Shown here piece by piece: positions 1 to 10,225 of a stretch of DNA of 64,000 nucleotides. Both the position numbers and the translations under genes were made by a program. The notes beneath the pieces are model-generated. The model did not search any database and was not told the origin of the DNA. It saw only the letters and a program-made list of their open reading frames with translations. Within the stretch, counting starts at the first letter, position 1, and every line of letters starts with the position of its first letter. The stretch lies in contig NW_023503972.1 of NCBI RefSeq assembly GCF_014529535.1, forward strand, positions 3,906,001-3,970,000, in the 5' to 3' direction. The DNA is from Bradysia coprophila (taxonomy: Eukaryota; Arthropoda; Insecta; Diptera; Sciaridae).

Positions 1-19
1 TAAATAATTGGTAGTCCAA

Positions 20-164
20 TAGATCATTGTCAAGTGCATTTGATATGTCAAATTAATTGTCATTTTCACAAAGCTAACCTCAACATTCGAAAAAAATGTT
101 CGAGGTAAGCTTTGTGAAAATGGCACTTAAATGCATAATATTAAATGCACTTGGCAATGATCTA
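20..164. mobile_element. Foldback MITE-like element
   Basis: The outer arms (TAGATCATTGTCAAGTGCAT at the left, its near complement ending GATCTA at the right) enclose a second hairpin at 61-122 whose arms start CATTTTCACAAAGCT. Almost the whole 145 bp can fold on itself. No coding capacity is visible. This is a non-autonomous inverted-repeat element; the superfamily is unknown because no clear target duplication is seen. Confidence 0.7.
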
Positions 165-373
165 TACACATTTTCTGTTTTATGGTTTACTGGTTTTTTA
201 GTGAATTGTGCATGTAGATTTATATGCAAGTAAGGCTTGATTTCCACTTACCAGAAAAGTCCGCAGCGAGACAGAATTCAATTTTTTCAATGTTTGTTTT
301 CTTTACTTGACAGCTCCTTTTTTCACGGAGTACTTTTTGTTGAGTAGAAACCATACTTAAATCACAGAAAATT

Positions 374-570
374 ATTTTCATTATACGGTACTTGTCAACG
401 TTACCCCACTTAATTTTTCGTCAAGTCGTCCTTAACCTCAATTAATTGACGTTAACTGCGTTCAATTTACTGGTTTTTACATGAAAATCGTTCGTTCAAT
501 TCATTCGATATTTTTCGACATGTCTGACAGCTGGGATAGTATATGACGCTTACAAGGTCATGAAAATGAT
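374..570 (+). repeat. Dispersed repeat, copy 1 of 2
   Basis: About 195 bp match a second copy at 43883-44078 in the same orientation. Shared stretches include ACGGTACTTGTCAACGT, CTGCGTTCAATTTACTG and GAAAATCGTTCGTTCAATTC. Identity is high by eye with a few substitutions. No inverted ends or reading frame were found, so the element class is open. Confidence 0.75.
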
Positions 571-1420
571 GTATTTGAAAATTCCATGCAAGGTGTTGTA
601 AACGAGGGGTGACGCTCCATTTAATCAAAAAAAAAGTTTTACCGAAATATTTAGACATAAAAAATTGCTAAACTAATTATAGATTTTTGCATAATTCCGT
701 CATTTAATCATCAATATTAGCGCTCTATTTTTCTTTTATCCTTTTCTATAACAATACATGGATATTTACTAAAGTAAAGTTATTTCACCACTATGACAAT
801 TCAGTTCCAAACAAAACATTTTTATATTTTATTTCGATGCCGAACGTTATTTAAAGTATTTTTGCATTATATCATGCATTGAAATTTTGCATAATTAATT
901 TTTAATTTGTAGTAAAGTATCGTGAAAAATTAAGAAAATAAGCAAAGTCAGAAACCTTCGTCAACATGCATGCAGCGCGCCATCTTTTTATTCAGTCGAA
1001 ATTGCGAAAATTTACATATAAAACAATCGGGATATTTAGCAAAGATGTAAACAAAATGTCCTTCTTCATTTGGCAAATGACCCTTTTCCATCGAGTTTTA
1101 CATGTTACAGTTTGTTCAAAAATGAAATGCACAGTTTTTAGTATTTCGAGACAGTTGAAAATTTCAATCTGTCAGATAGTAAAGGATGCGTTTAATTAAC
1201 CGGCGCATTAACAGATTTGAAATTTGAATGGTTTTTTCCACAGCTACAGATTTTTGCATGTTAAGTTTCTTACATTTTTTGCAAATAGCATTTTAATAGT
1301 AGGAAACTTAGATTTCACCAGAAGAATTTGTTCTTGAACCTAGGCTTCAAACTATAATTCGCGAACTTCCCCCCCCCCTACAAAGTGTGTATACGATTTT
1401 ACCGCAGAGTTACTCGACTT

Positions 1421-1592
1421 AAGGTGGACACGCACTTACGCCAGAGAGATAATAGTTTTGCAGTTGTGGCCGAGCGGAATGCACATATGATTGTCAGTTG
1501 GGTCCAATGGGAGAGAATGGACCAAATTCTTTGTGATATTCTCTCGCATACATTTCTCATGCATTTCTCTGGTGTAAGTGCGTGGCCAGCTG
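1421..1592. mobile_element. Short foldback element (GGACACGCACTTACGCCAGAG ends)
   Basis: Terminal arms pair imperfectly: left AAGGTGGACACGCACTTACG, right ending TGTAAGTGCGTGGCCAGCT. About 170 bp, non-coding. The interior at about 1459-1477 resembles the first 19 bases of a tRNA-Ser (an internal box A), but no box B or tRNA fold follows. Confidence 0.6.
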
Positions 1593-2238
1593 AGCTGAGA
1601 AAGTCTGCGGCAGAATCATAGACGCAGTTTTTTTCGTGTGTAAAATCCAATAAAATAAATGTAAGATCATAATACCTTTTCAGCTAAAGCCGGGACACTG
1701 CCGTTAAATCAGTTTAATTTAATACCAGCCGTGTTATTCGTAATAGATAGAAATATAAATTTAATTGCGTCGAGAAAGTCTGATTGGTCACTGGTTATAC
1801 TGTATAATAGAGTCTTGTCTGGCCAATTAATTTCTTCATAATAAAACCGCATTGTACAGAAAACTGGTCGATTAACAAGAGCACAAAGCTATACTCCATT
1901 TACAACTCTAATTGAGGTCTTTTCAATCGGATTAAATGGCCCTTTAATGGAGTGGTTTTCTAATTTTCTTTTGCTTTATGCACAAAAACATTTCTTCCTG
2001 TTGTAAACCTTTTCTGGTTTACAATATGATTGCGATATAAAATGATAAGTTTTTCATTAAATAAACGTGCACAGCATTTTACAAACTCTCCGATATACAA
2101 ACCCATACTTTCCCCGGAATGACGTCAGCGAAAAAAAAACTTTCCCAGCAAAAGTTTAAACGGTTAAATGGCTTGGGGATGGAGTGTATTTATCCAAAAG
2201 CATTTAAGTTATTAACGGTTTATCAGTTTATTTGTAAA

Positions 2239-5200
2239 TTATAAATCTGGCTCCATAAAGTTTTTTATCTTTTTAACGGATCGTTCAGCTGGTCGTATAG
2301 TCAAATGCTTGCCGAATATTGTTAATTCCAAATTGTTTATGAAGATTGTGAAAATTGAATCCGATTTTGGTATGGCTGAAATATAATCAAGGTTTTGGTA
2401 TAAAGTAAAGGGAGCAGTAGATGGATATGAAAATTTAAAGTCTTATAAGATCGAGGCTTAAAAAGTTATGGCATATTACATTATTGCTACACTACAACAC
2501 TACCGCTGCATGTGGTACATGGTAGACTCATTATAGAGATTAAAATTCCGGGTGCGAAGAGTATCTACAGTACGGCTGATTTTAAGAATTAAATTCTTGA
2601 AAAATCTTTAAAATTCTCAAATTCTTGAAAGTTCTCGAAATTCCTCACATTTCCTAAAATGACAGCAATAATACTAACTGAGACTTTCGCATGTGGATTA
2701 GCATTTCATTGGCAATTGTTCACTATTTTTATCAGTGGGCGATAATTTCTAGCTGCCTCTGCCTCTGAGATCAGTGAGTGGGTGAGCAGATTTTTTTTTT
2801 TTTAATTTTACTTTGAATGCAAGCGCAAAAATAAATTGCTGCAAAAACGAAATCTGCCTGCAGGATCTACAAAAATCACAAATTCTTGACTCAAGTTTCA
2901 AAAAATATCGAGAAAAACATGTGGAATAGTTATTTGTTCAACAAGGGGAAAAAAGTTGGAAATTCCATTTCGATGGTGCTGTTTGTTATTTGGAGCAAAT
3001 AGGAAATTCAAACAAGCGCGAAAGTTTGCCGTTTGGTGGAATTTCTCCCCGAGGTGAACACTTATTTTTTCATCCGTGCGTGCGTGGCATAAGTAACCGT
3101 TTTTATCTGTCAAGAACGATAATCTCGAGCTTATCCGTCTAGGGAGTTTTTGTTTATCTCGATATATCTGTTCTCAACAGATAAAATATGATATGCACCT
3201 ATTGCCAGACTGTTATTTTGACGTGTAGGCATTATGGCCCACGCCTTCGGCTAGAACACATCAGTTCTCATGCTTTTGTTTTCCCTAGGGTCGAAAGTGG
3301 CTTGTTACGCACCTGGGTAAACAAGAAAATTGGTTTAGATTTCAAAAGCATGTAGATTGCATTCCATAACTCGGGATAAAAACGTTTTTTCATGCTAGCG
3401 ATGCCAAAATCCTTATTTTGCCCACTATGAAACGTTGTGTTAATGAAGTTTTGTTGTCATTCTGAGAGGCGACATAATAATTTTTTCCCCTTAAATGGCG
3501 AGTACAGCCACATTGGATGAGAAAATGATGCTTTTTTATGGCCGAATACCAAAACACTCTATTTATTTTATTTTCTTCAAAGTTGACAAACATGCGGATT
3601 TTCGCAAAACGCTATTATTAAAAACGATGTGTTCCCCTCGGGGAGAAATAGGAAATTCCACCTTGAGCGAATTGCGGTCATAGCGAAGCTCTTGGTGGAA
3701 TTCCTATTTTTTTCCATTGGTTGACACAGTGACAACAAACGCTTCCGAAGTTTCAGCGTAGGGGAGAAAATAACTATTTTCTCGCCAGTGTTGTGAAAAA
3801 ACCACTTTTTTTGTTGAATCGTACGATTTTGACTTATTTTACGACAGAACAGAAGTAGTCGCAGATTCCACCAAAGTATAAACACTAAAGTCAACGCAAA
3901 CGCTCAGTGGCACACAAACTTTACGGAATCCAAGTTTCTGGTTAACATAAGATTTGTTATGTTGCATCCGGACGTTAATATGGTTGTTGGAACTGTTGGT
4001 TAGTATTGAGTTTTAGCATGTGTTGCAATCTAACAAATTTAACTTGACTTGTGGCCAACGTTAGAAAAATTTTATTCACCGGAAACTGGAGTCCCTTGAG
4101 TTTTTGTGGATTTGGGGGGTTACCTTCATTGTTTATATATTTTGGATGCAACGATTATATGTGGTGATTTCCGTTCATAAGAAGCAACCGCTTCCCTGTT
4201 AGACTTCCAGATATTTTTTACTCCTTCGTCTGAATGAAGGCTGTGACACAGGGAGGAAATTTGGACGTGGTGTAATTTGCGTGAAAGGTGAACTCGCACT
4301 AAAATTTCGTAAAAGGGATTAATTGATGACAGACCTAACAACCATTTGTAGCATTAAATTTGTGGGTGCGAGATTGTGAAGAATGGCCACTAAGAATATT
4401 TTTGCTTCGTGTGCCAGATTTCCCCGATACCGAAAATTGAAGCAATGCAAGTTTATAGTCTCAAGGGAAAAGGGTTCAGAATTGGTTTGGCGTACGATTG
4501 AAGGGCTCGAGGCCATCACACCTGAGATTCACAAAACAAATCCGCTCATCTGTACAGTTGCTGTTCAAAGGTATCGACTACAGTTTCACAAAAACTTTTA
4601 CCGACGATTAGGAAGCATAGACGAAGACAAAGCATTTTTTATGTGACTGTGGACTAGCCGTGCTGCGACCATTGAAAATAAACTGAAGAGGCTAACTCAA
4701 TTTGTGCCTGCGAATTCGAAATGAAATTCCTACTCACTTCTCAGTTTATTGTCCTTCCCAAGCACTTTGAACGTATTCTTTGTGTCCATTGCCACGATTC
4801 CATTGACGCCAACTAAACTAGGACATCGAGATCTCGTAACAGTCACAATAGCCCCGTGAAAATCGGATTTAACCAAAATTTTACTAAAACTGTCGTAATT
4901 AGGTTCCTCCACCGTCGGTGGAATGCCTCCACTGTTCAATGGCAAATGCTTCCTCATATAACCTTTCCACAATTCGTGTAACGGCAACAGATCGGCGTAT
5001 TTCAGAGTTTTCGTTGGCAGATGAAACAGTCCCATGTCAGCGTGCTGCTTTCGCGTTAGCGTCTTCTTTTTGACTGTTTTTCGTTTTGTCAATTTTTTCG
5101 GCTTGGAATTCAGTAGTTGCGTTCGATGTTGGAGATTGATTTCTAATTGGCTCCGTTTGCTGGGGTCTACATTTTCTGTGATGAGAGACGCAACGGCCTC

Positions 5201-5312
5201 CTTGACATCAGATCCGAAGCCTTGATCTAAGGATTGAGATTTTGATTACAATTTTTCTGTACATTTTGGTGCATTTAGGTCGTCGGTACTCACTATCCGA
5301 CGGAGTATTCAT
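2239..5312 (-). CDS. POP4: Ribonuclease P/MRP protein subunit POP4 (Rpp29)
   Basis: Protein subunit of the RNase P and RNase MRP ribonucleoproteins, which process tRNA 5' ends and pre-rRNA in the nucleus and nucleolus. Three coding exons on the minus strand: 5312-5294, 5226-4738 and 2375-2239, joined in phase to 214 residues. Donors are GTGAGT and acceptors CCTTAG and TTTCAG. The N-terminal part is basic (lysine-rich around residues 48-62). The conserved Rof/UPF0086 fold follows: LHELWKGYMRKHL near residue 90, then GIVAMDTKNTFKVLGKD from residue 149. The last exon holds the family C-terminus (IPKSDSIF, then LTIFGKHLTIRPAERSVKK). The last intron is 2.36 kb, unusually long for this locus, and contains part of a composite repeat (3871-4440). 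Reading straight through the second donor gives a false stop at 4730. Family assignment is strong; exact exon 1 rests on frame and splice signals. Confidence 0.92.
3871..4440. mobile_element. Composite inverted-repeat element, copy A (in POP4 intron)
   Basis: The left module at 3871-4145 has inverted ends (CCAAAGTATAAACACTAAAG against TTCATTGTTTATATATTTTGG). It is followed by a module containing GTGAAAGGTGAACTCGCACT, TTTCGTAAAAGGGATTAATTG and a GTGTGCCAGATT end near 4410-4430. The same two modules in the same order occur at 6084-6675, so this is a repeated composite rather than two chance insertions. No transposase is present. Confidence 0.65.
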
Positions 5313-6027
5313 TGAGAAGGTGTTAGTTTATAAACCAGTCAATGGTAGTCCTTTGGTGATGTCTCACCGGTCAAATTTTCGATAACAGTCCGAGAAAACG
5401 CCTGTATGACTTTCCAAAACACCAAATCTGTCTTATACTTTCAAAGTGGTATAATTCCTATTCCTTGCCAATTCCAGTAATAGTAAGTTGAATGCCAAAG
5501 ATTAAAAATTAAACTCAACTTCTCACTAATCACAACCTAACCTCGACAACAAAATCAAAACAAAACGATTTCGTATCTGTCAAAGCATTTACCGAATAAT
5601 CTGATAGATGACTCTACGTGTGTAGCTGAAGTTTTTAATACCCTAATCAACTGCGTATTTTAGGTTCACATTCACATATGAAAATCCTTCTTCACACCCG
5701 AATAATTGCACGACTACAGACTATAACAGCTATCAAGGCCCATTTTCAAGAATTTACTCAAAAAATTCGAGAATTTAATTTTCCAATTATTAAGTAAGAG
5801 AATTTATGTTGGACCTAATCGTTTTCATCCTTTATGTTTTCAACATAAAAATCCGAGTCTGAGAAATTTGACTCAATGTATTTTTCATAAAAAAACGTCC
5901 ATCAATTTCGTTTTCCCAAGTCTTTCCACCTCATGTCCCGACACGAAGTACGAGGCTCCATAGATTTTCGTTCGACTTTGTAACATTGATAATTCAATGA
6001 AAGTATAAACCAGGTATACCAGGACTT

Positions 6028-6084
6028 AGCGATTTCATATAAACAAACTCCCATGAGAGGTGAGTTTGTTTATATGAAATCGCT
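6028..6084. repeat. Perfect 57-bp hairpin
   Basis: AGCGATTTCATATAAACAAA and its exact complement flank a short loop (CTCCCATGAGAGGTGAG). It abuts composite element copy B, suggesting an insertion next to or within that element. Confidence 0.7.
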
Positions 6085-6675
6085 ATATAAACACTGAAGG
6101 TAATGCAAATCCACAGTTACACACGGATCCAAACTTTCAGGTGAATTTTAGCTCCGTCATGTTGTACACGTATTGTATTAGTTTGCGTCAAGTTGCATCT
6201 AGTGGTGAATTTGGAACGATTTAGCGACGTTATGTTGCACACATATAAAATTCGTTTGCGTCAAGTTGTATTTAGTGGTGAATTGGAAGGATTTAGGGCC
6301 GTCATGTTGCACAAGTCTAAGTTAGACAACATACGAAAATGAATTCACCTGAAAGTTTGGATGCGTAATTTCTCTGATCCGCTGAGGGTCTGCATTACCT
6401 TCAGTGTTTATATACTTTGATCGCTATGACCTCCGCTCCATACAAAGTTTGACATTCAAACATACCTTGTGTTGACATTCATTGTGGGCGTGGGGTAATT
6501 TGGCACACGGTGCTAAAATACCGCATTTTTCAACTGCGTAAAAGGTGAACTCACACACGATTTTTCGATACCAAAATTTTGTAAAAGGAGTCATTAAGTC
6601 GATGACATGGCTTTACGTAGTTTAAAAGTGCGTTCTTTTGGCACCGTGTGCCAGATTATCCGATACCTCATTGTG
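6084..6675. mobile_element. Composite inverted-repeat element, copy B
   Basis: The left module at 6084-6420 has inverted ends TATAAACACTGAAGGTAATG / CATTACCTTCAGTGTTTATA. Its interior has about 80-bp direct repeats (GTCATGTTGCACA ... TTTGCGTCAAGTTG ... AGTGGTGAATT). The right module at about 6480-6675 has its own inverted ends (GTAATTTGGCACACGGTGC / GCACCGTGTGCCAGATTA) and includes TTTTGTAAAAGGAGTCATTA. The same order is seen at 3871-4440. Confidence 0.7.
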
Positions 6676-7159
6676 ATAATTGACCTATGTTTCCACGGGC
6701 AACGTTGTTTGTCTAAGCTTACAGCTCACGAATCAGCAAAAAGAATGTTGTCCTCGTGCTAACTTGAGTAAAACGCAACCGATAATAAAAAGTAGGAGAT
6801 GTGTTCGAAGTTGGGAATGTTAGGGCAAATTCCTGAGCTAGTGTTGTTTTTAAACAGTATTTTAAGGTTTTTGATGAGTTTGAGCCCTAGTTATCCATAT
6901 AACTAATAGCACATAACTCAAACTTTTACTTTACTTCCTTTAAACCGGAAGTTAAAAGTTTTCATTTTAACCGCCTGATTTTTCAATTTTTCTATGAATC
7001 ATAGCGGAAAAGAAAGCTAACAAGTCAAGTGTTTTGACGTGCGTAATACAACTGTGCTTTCACCGCTTTCACATAGAGATGCGAAAGTGTCAAAGAACAA
7101 AAGAAAAATTTCGTATCTGTCACTTTCGCGTCGTTGTCAGTAGGCACAGTATGTAAACA

Positions 7160-7350
7160 AATAGAGTATTATGATGAAAGAGAAGAAAATATTTTGACAA
7201 GTACCCCAAGGCAAGTTAAAATAAACTGGTCTTCTGTCCTCTCGCTCTCAACGTATACCACGTTGAAAGAGAAGCAAATACTTTTACAAGTACCTAAGGG
7301 AACTTATAACAAACAACTAGTCTTCGGTTTTCTCGCTCTGATCATAACAG
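7160..7350 (+). repeat. Two diverged direct repeats of about 100 bp
   Basis: Unit 1 begins AAAGAGAAGAAAATATTTTG and unit 2 AAAGAGAAGCAAATACTTTT; both continue through ACAAGTACC, AACTGGTCTTC or AACTAGTCTTC, and TCTCGCTCT. This is a diverged tandem duplication with no recognised coding content. Confidence 0.6.
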
Positions 7351-7383
7351 TCTATACAAAGGTATCTTACCTTGACAAAATTA

Positions 7384-7886
7384 CTTTAATGTGTAGGCAT
7401 CCTGTACGTTGTATTTACATTGTCTGCGATGAGAATGTAAATGAAACTTACATGTTAGGTTTTTCGATGATTTACATGCTATGCGCGATCATTTACATGC
7501 GCTGGTCGGTCATTTTTCGATGATTTTGTTTATGTTTTCACTTCACACAAACCACGCTATAAATTGGAATCTACACAGGCAGAACTATTTTTTGGTACAC
7601 CTGCCATCGATAACATTAAGAAAACACTAAAATCACCACTGAATTTACAATTTGAAACAACAAAATCAAAAAAATTTCACTGAAACTGAGAATGACAACA
7701 ATAAAGAAGTCAAAGAAGAATTGCCGAAATGGCAGGCACGACCGATGCCTACTAAATCAAAATGAAATTTTAGTTCAAAATGGTTAGAAGTGGAAAGGTT
7801 CCGAAATGCTGTTTTATGCAAAATTGTTTCGTAGTTTTCATCTTAGACAATGTAAATACAACGCACAGGATGCCTACACATTAAAG
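7384..7886. mobile_element. 503-bp TIR element
   Basis: Terminal inverted repeats of about 41 bp at 7384-7424 and 7846-7886 (left starts CTTTAATGTGTAGGCATCCT) pair with about three mismatches. No transposase frame lies inside. It sits immediately left of the palindrome at 7898-7958. Confidence 0.75.
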
Positions 7887-7897
7887 AACAGTACAGA

Positions 7898-7958
7898 AGA
7901 GCCTATGTGAATGAGTAATACATGTGTTACACATGTATTACTCATTTACATAGGCTCT
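7898..7958. mobile_element. Near-perfect 61-bp palindrome
   Basis: Arms of 30 bp (AGAGCCTATGTGAATGAGTA and complement) have one mismatch and essentially no loop. Most likely a minimal foldback element; it is too long and perfect for chance. Confidence 0.7.
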
Positions 7959-8167
7959 GCTGTAATCTACTATAACTTTGTACCTTGACAAATACCAAGC
8001 AAGTACGTATAACCGCACATTTTGGGTACTTTTAGTTGGCAAATGAAACAAATGTTATTTCCGTCTGTAGTGTTTTTCCTAACCTTAAAATTAATTTCCC
8101 GAAATTCGGTTCACTGTTTGGTGCATTGTTTTGTTCCATCAAATCAACTAGGTTTCGGCAGATAATC

Positions 8168-8826
8168 ATGCCATTCCCGGTCGCTCCAAAACCGTATCGT
8201 ATATTGGCCAAGGTGAAAGAGCTGTCGAAAGCCGAAGATGGCGTGAAATACATGATCAATCGAAATCCGAGAAATTTGGAACGACTTCGCATTGCATACA
8301 AACCAGCCGGATATCATTTGGAGAATCCAGGACGAAGTTTTTGGCACAAGTAAGTGAAAATCACTTGACGAACTAACGCTCGTTTTACGTCTGATCTCAA
8401 TATTCTCTTCAGATTGGAATTGACTGCTAACTCTCAGGGTGTAACAGCGCAAATTGTTCACTTCAAAAATGGACCAGTACTACAGGCGAGCACTACTGAA
8501 TGGGCCATAAGAAGGAATCTTTATAAAACAACGGACACATCCGCTTACGTGAACTTAGCAAGAGTAAATTGGCAATGCAGCCGTCGAAGCCGAATGTTCG
8601 CCTATTAATTATTGCTATTTGTTTCCAGGTATTTGCTCAACGGTGCTTAGAGTCAGGTCTAACAGAAATGTCGTCCACCATCAGTGGCACACCGGACGGA
8701 AAGGTAGACAAATTCTTGAAAACTTTGGAGAAAGAAGGCGTTCGATTGGAAGAGGCTGAACAATACAAACCAGATAGACCGTGGAATATACACAGACCGG
8801 AGAAACCATGGGAAGTAACTGAATGA
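8168..8826 (+). CDS. mRpL18: Mitochondrial large-subunit ribosomal protein uL18m
   Basis: Component of the mitochondrial 39S ribosomal subunit, at the 5S-binding uL18 position. Three exons, 8168-8349, 8413-8563 and 8629-8826, with canonical GTAAGT / TTCAG and GTAAAT / TTCCAG junctions, encode 176 residues. Family landmarks in order: [19 protein letters not shown] (residues 31-49), RSFWHKLEL across the first junction, [13 protein letters not shown], and [14 protein letters not shown] across the second. ATG 8168 is the first ATG of the frame, which is open further upstream only from a TTG, and it starts a short positive leader suited to mitochondrial import. The gene converges on UQCR10; an ATTAAA at 8864-8869 may be its poly(A) signal. 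Confidence 0.94.
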
Positions 8827-8940
8827 GATAATATCGATTTGTGGCCGTATCCGATTAGTTTCAATTAAATTTATTTCAACGATCGATTACAATCATCTTT
8901 TCATTTTTCACTAGTGTCCGTTCCTCGCCCCGGTACTCAT

Positions 8941-9177
8941 CTATTCATGTTTGTGTTTGATGTCGTTCCACAGTTTCTGTAAGGGAAATATCGTCCAAAT
9001 TGTTTGTTATGTAAGACAGCTGATGATAGGTTAGGTATTCCTTACCCCCTTGTTATGGCTTTCAAATAAGGCATCCGCTGCCACATCGAATCCTCTTTCG
9101 AAGAAGAACACAGATGCTAAGATACCCACAGCGAATGTGGAGGTTCGCTTGAACACCAAATTATACAGGAACGACAT
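8941..9177 (-). CDS. UQCR10: Cytochrome bc1 complex subunit 9 (UQCR10, Drosophila oxen)
   Basis: Small single-pass subunit of mitochondrial respiratory complex III. Two exons on the minus strand, 9177-9046 and 8976-8941, with donor GTAAGG and acceptor CCTTACAG, give 55 residues. The protein begins [20 protein letters not shown], continues with the transmembrane stretch ending FFFERGFD (residues 24-31), and ends [11 protein letters not shown]. The order (basic N-terminus, single membrane helix with FFFER, C-terminal LW.DIKHK) is diagnostic for the family, and the length is normal. It is too short and split to stand out as one frame. Stop codons of this gene and mRpL18 lie 114 bp apart; AATAAA on the minus strand at 8875-8870 is the likely poly(A) signal. 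Confidence 0.93.
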
Positions 9178-10225
9178 GTTTCCGTTCTTTTTTCGCAATT
9201 CAGTAGCACGAAAGAAATTATTGATCGAAAGTTCTCTTTACGCCAAATTGTCGATAATGAAGATTCTCAATTGTCAAAAGGAAAATAAAAACGGGATTTT
9301 ATGACATAACGAGTGTTTCCAAAATAATCCGCAGCGTGACGGGAGTGTGGGATTTTCTGCGTAAATTTTTGAAAATTGCTCCTCCTTTTAAAAGAACAAC
9401 AAATCGTCATTGCACCAGTAGCTACTTCCGAAACTGGATTTTTAGACCTGACGACTATTAGCAACAAATGTTTGTAAAATTTATGTAAATGCAACAACCA
9501 CCATGACCGCGAATCACCCTAAAAATAGAGTGCTCACTGCTCAGCATTCGTTTGATGTATTCTTCAAGGTTCTGAAAGAACAGGTTAAGACACTTACGAA
9601 GGCGGATGAAACACAAATGTTGGCAATTGAGACATGTTTTCATGATTTGTAAAACACACTAATTAAAGATTGTATGAAAAGAAATCTTGAAGAAAAAAAA
9701 TTATTTTTATCAAGTTTACATTTCACACAATCTGCGATGAGTGTCTTCAACAAAATATGTCTATATTGTCAAAATCTGTGTTTCACCCAAGGTAAATATA
9801 GTGAGGAGGTAATGACATATATAACCGAATCAGATGTGCGGTGGCACGAAAGTTCGATACAAACGCCATCTCATCCTTTCGTTGAAAGCAAAAAATGGAA
9901 TAGAAAGTCAGGCATCGGGAACTTATGTGCGAGGCCGCGTGTCTGAATGGCATTACCTCCTCATTATATTTACCTTGGTTTCACCGCCTTCGTGATCAAC
10001 TCAAAAGTGTCTTAACATGTTCTTTCAGAACCTTGGTATTCTTTTCCACAAAAGAATGAACTAGTCGCTCGAATGACTAGCTGCTATTAGGATATTAGTG
10101 ATTGCCGTTATGTATGTCACTAAGAGCACTACCATTTTAATTTTTGCACGGTGATATTGAAACGTTAACTTTCCATATTTCATTTCGATAACGAAATGGA
10201 GTTCTTAGTCGCACTAAAAAAAATT
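9178..10225. other. Upstream of UQCR10: spacer with inverted repeats
   Basis: No gene is supported. The frame at 9674-9946 lies inside the foldback element at 9565-10035. The UQCR10 promoter should lie just right of 9177, but I see no specific element. Confidence 0.45.
9565..10035. mobile_element. Nested foldback element
   Basis: Outer arms CAAGGTTCTGAAAGAACAGG (9565) and the complement ending at 10035 are about 29 bp with few mismatches and extend into a GAAGGCGG/CCGCCTTC pair. A second pair (AGGTAAATATAGTGAGGAGG at about 9790, complement at 9949-9975) lies inside. Non-coding. Confidence 0.65.

Larger units (their letters stand above)
165..2226. other. Gene-free stretch left of POP4
   Basis: Apart from the two repeats annotated here I see no supported gene. 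Short open frames exist but have no recognisable similarity, splice context or codon pattern. The right end carries the presumed poly(A) signal of POP4: AATAAA on the minus strand, TTTATT at 2227-2232, just past the stop codon. Confidence 0.5.
5313..8167. other. Spacer between POP4 and mRpL18 (head-to-head)
   Basis: The two flanking genes diverge, so both promoters should lie here. Most of the space is repeats: a hairpin at 6028-6084, composite element copy B at 6084-6675, a direct duplication at about 7160-7350, a TIR element at 7384-7886 and a palindrome at 7898-7958. A 130-codon open frame at 7134-7523 starts at TTG, spans the duplication and one TIR, and matches nothing I know, so it is not called. 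I see no clear TATA or initiator element. Confidence 0.5.

Noticed and set aside
1459-1500. Possible tRNA-Ser (GCAGTTGTGGCCGAGCGGAA)
   Set aside because: The first 19 bases resemble a tRNA-Ser 5' half, but no anticodon arm, T-loop box B (GGTTCGAATCC type) or closing acceptor strand follows, and it lies in a foldback element.
4383-4646. 87-codon plus-strand frame (starts MATKNIFASC)
   Set aside because: It lies within the last POP4 intron on the opposite strand, overlaps the repeat module, and has no recognised family or splice context.
4730-4737. POP4 ending at the in-frame TAG at 4730
   Set aside because: The stop overlaps a consensus donor (A before GTGAGT), and the missing conserved C-terminus was found at 2375-2239 in the correct phase.
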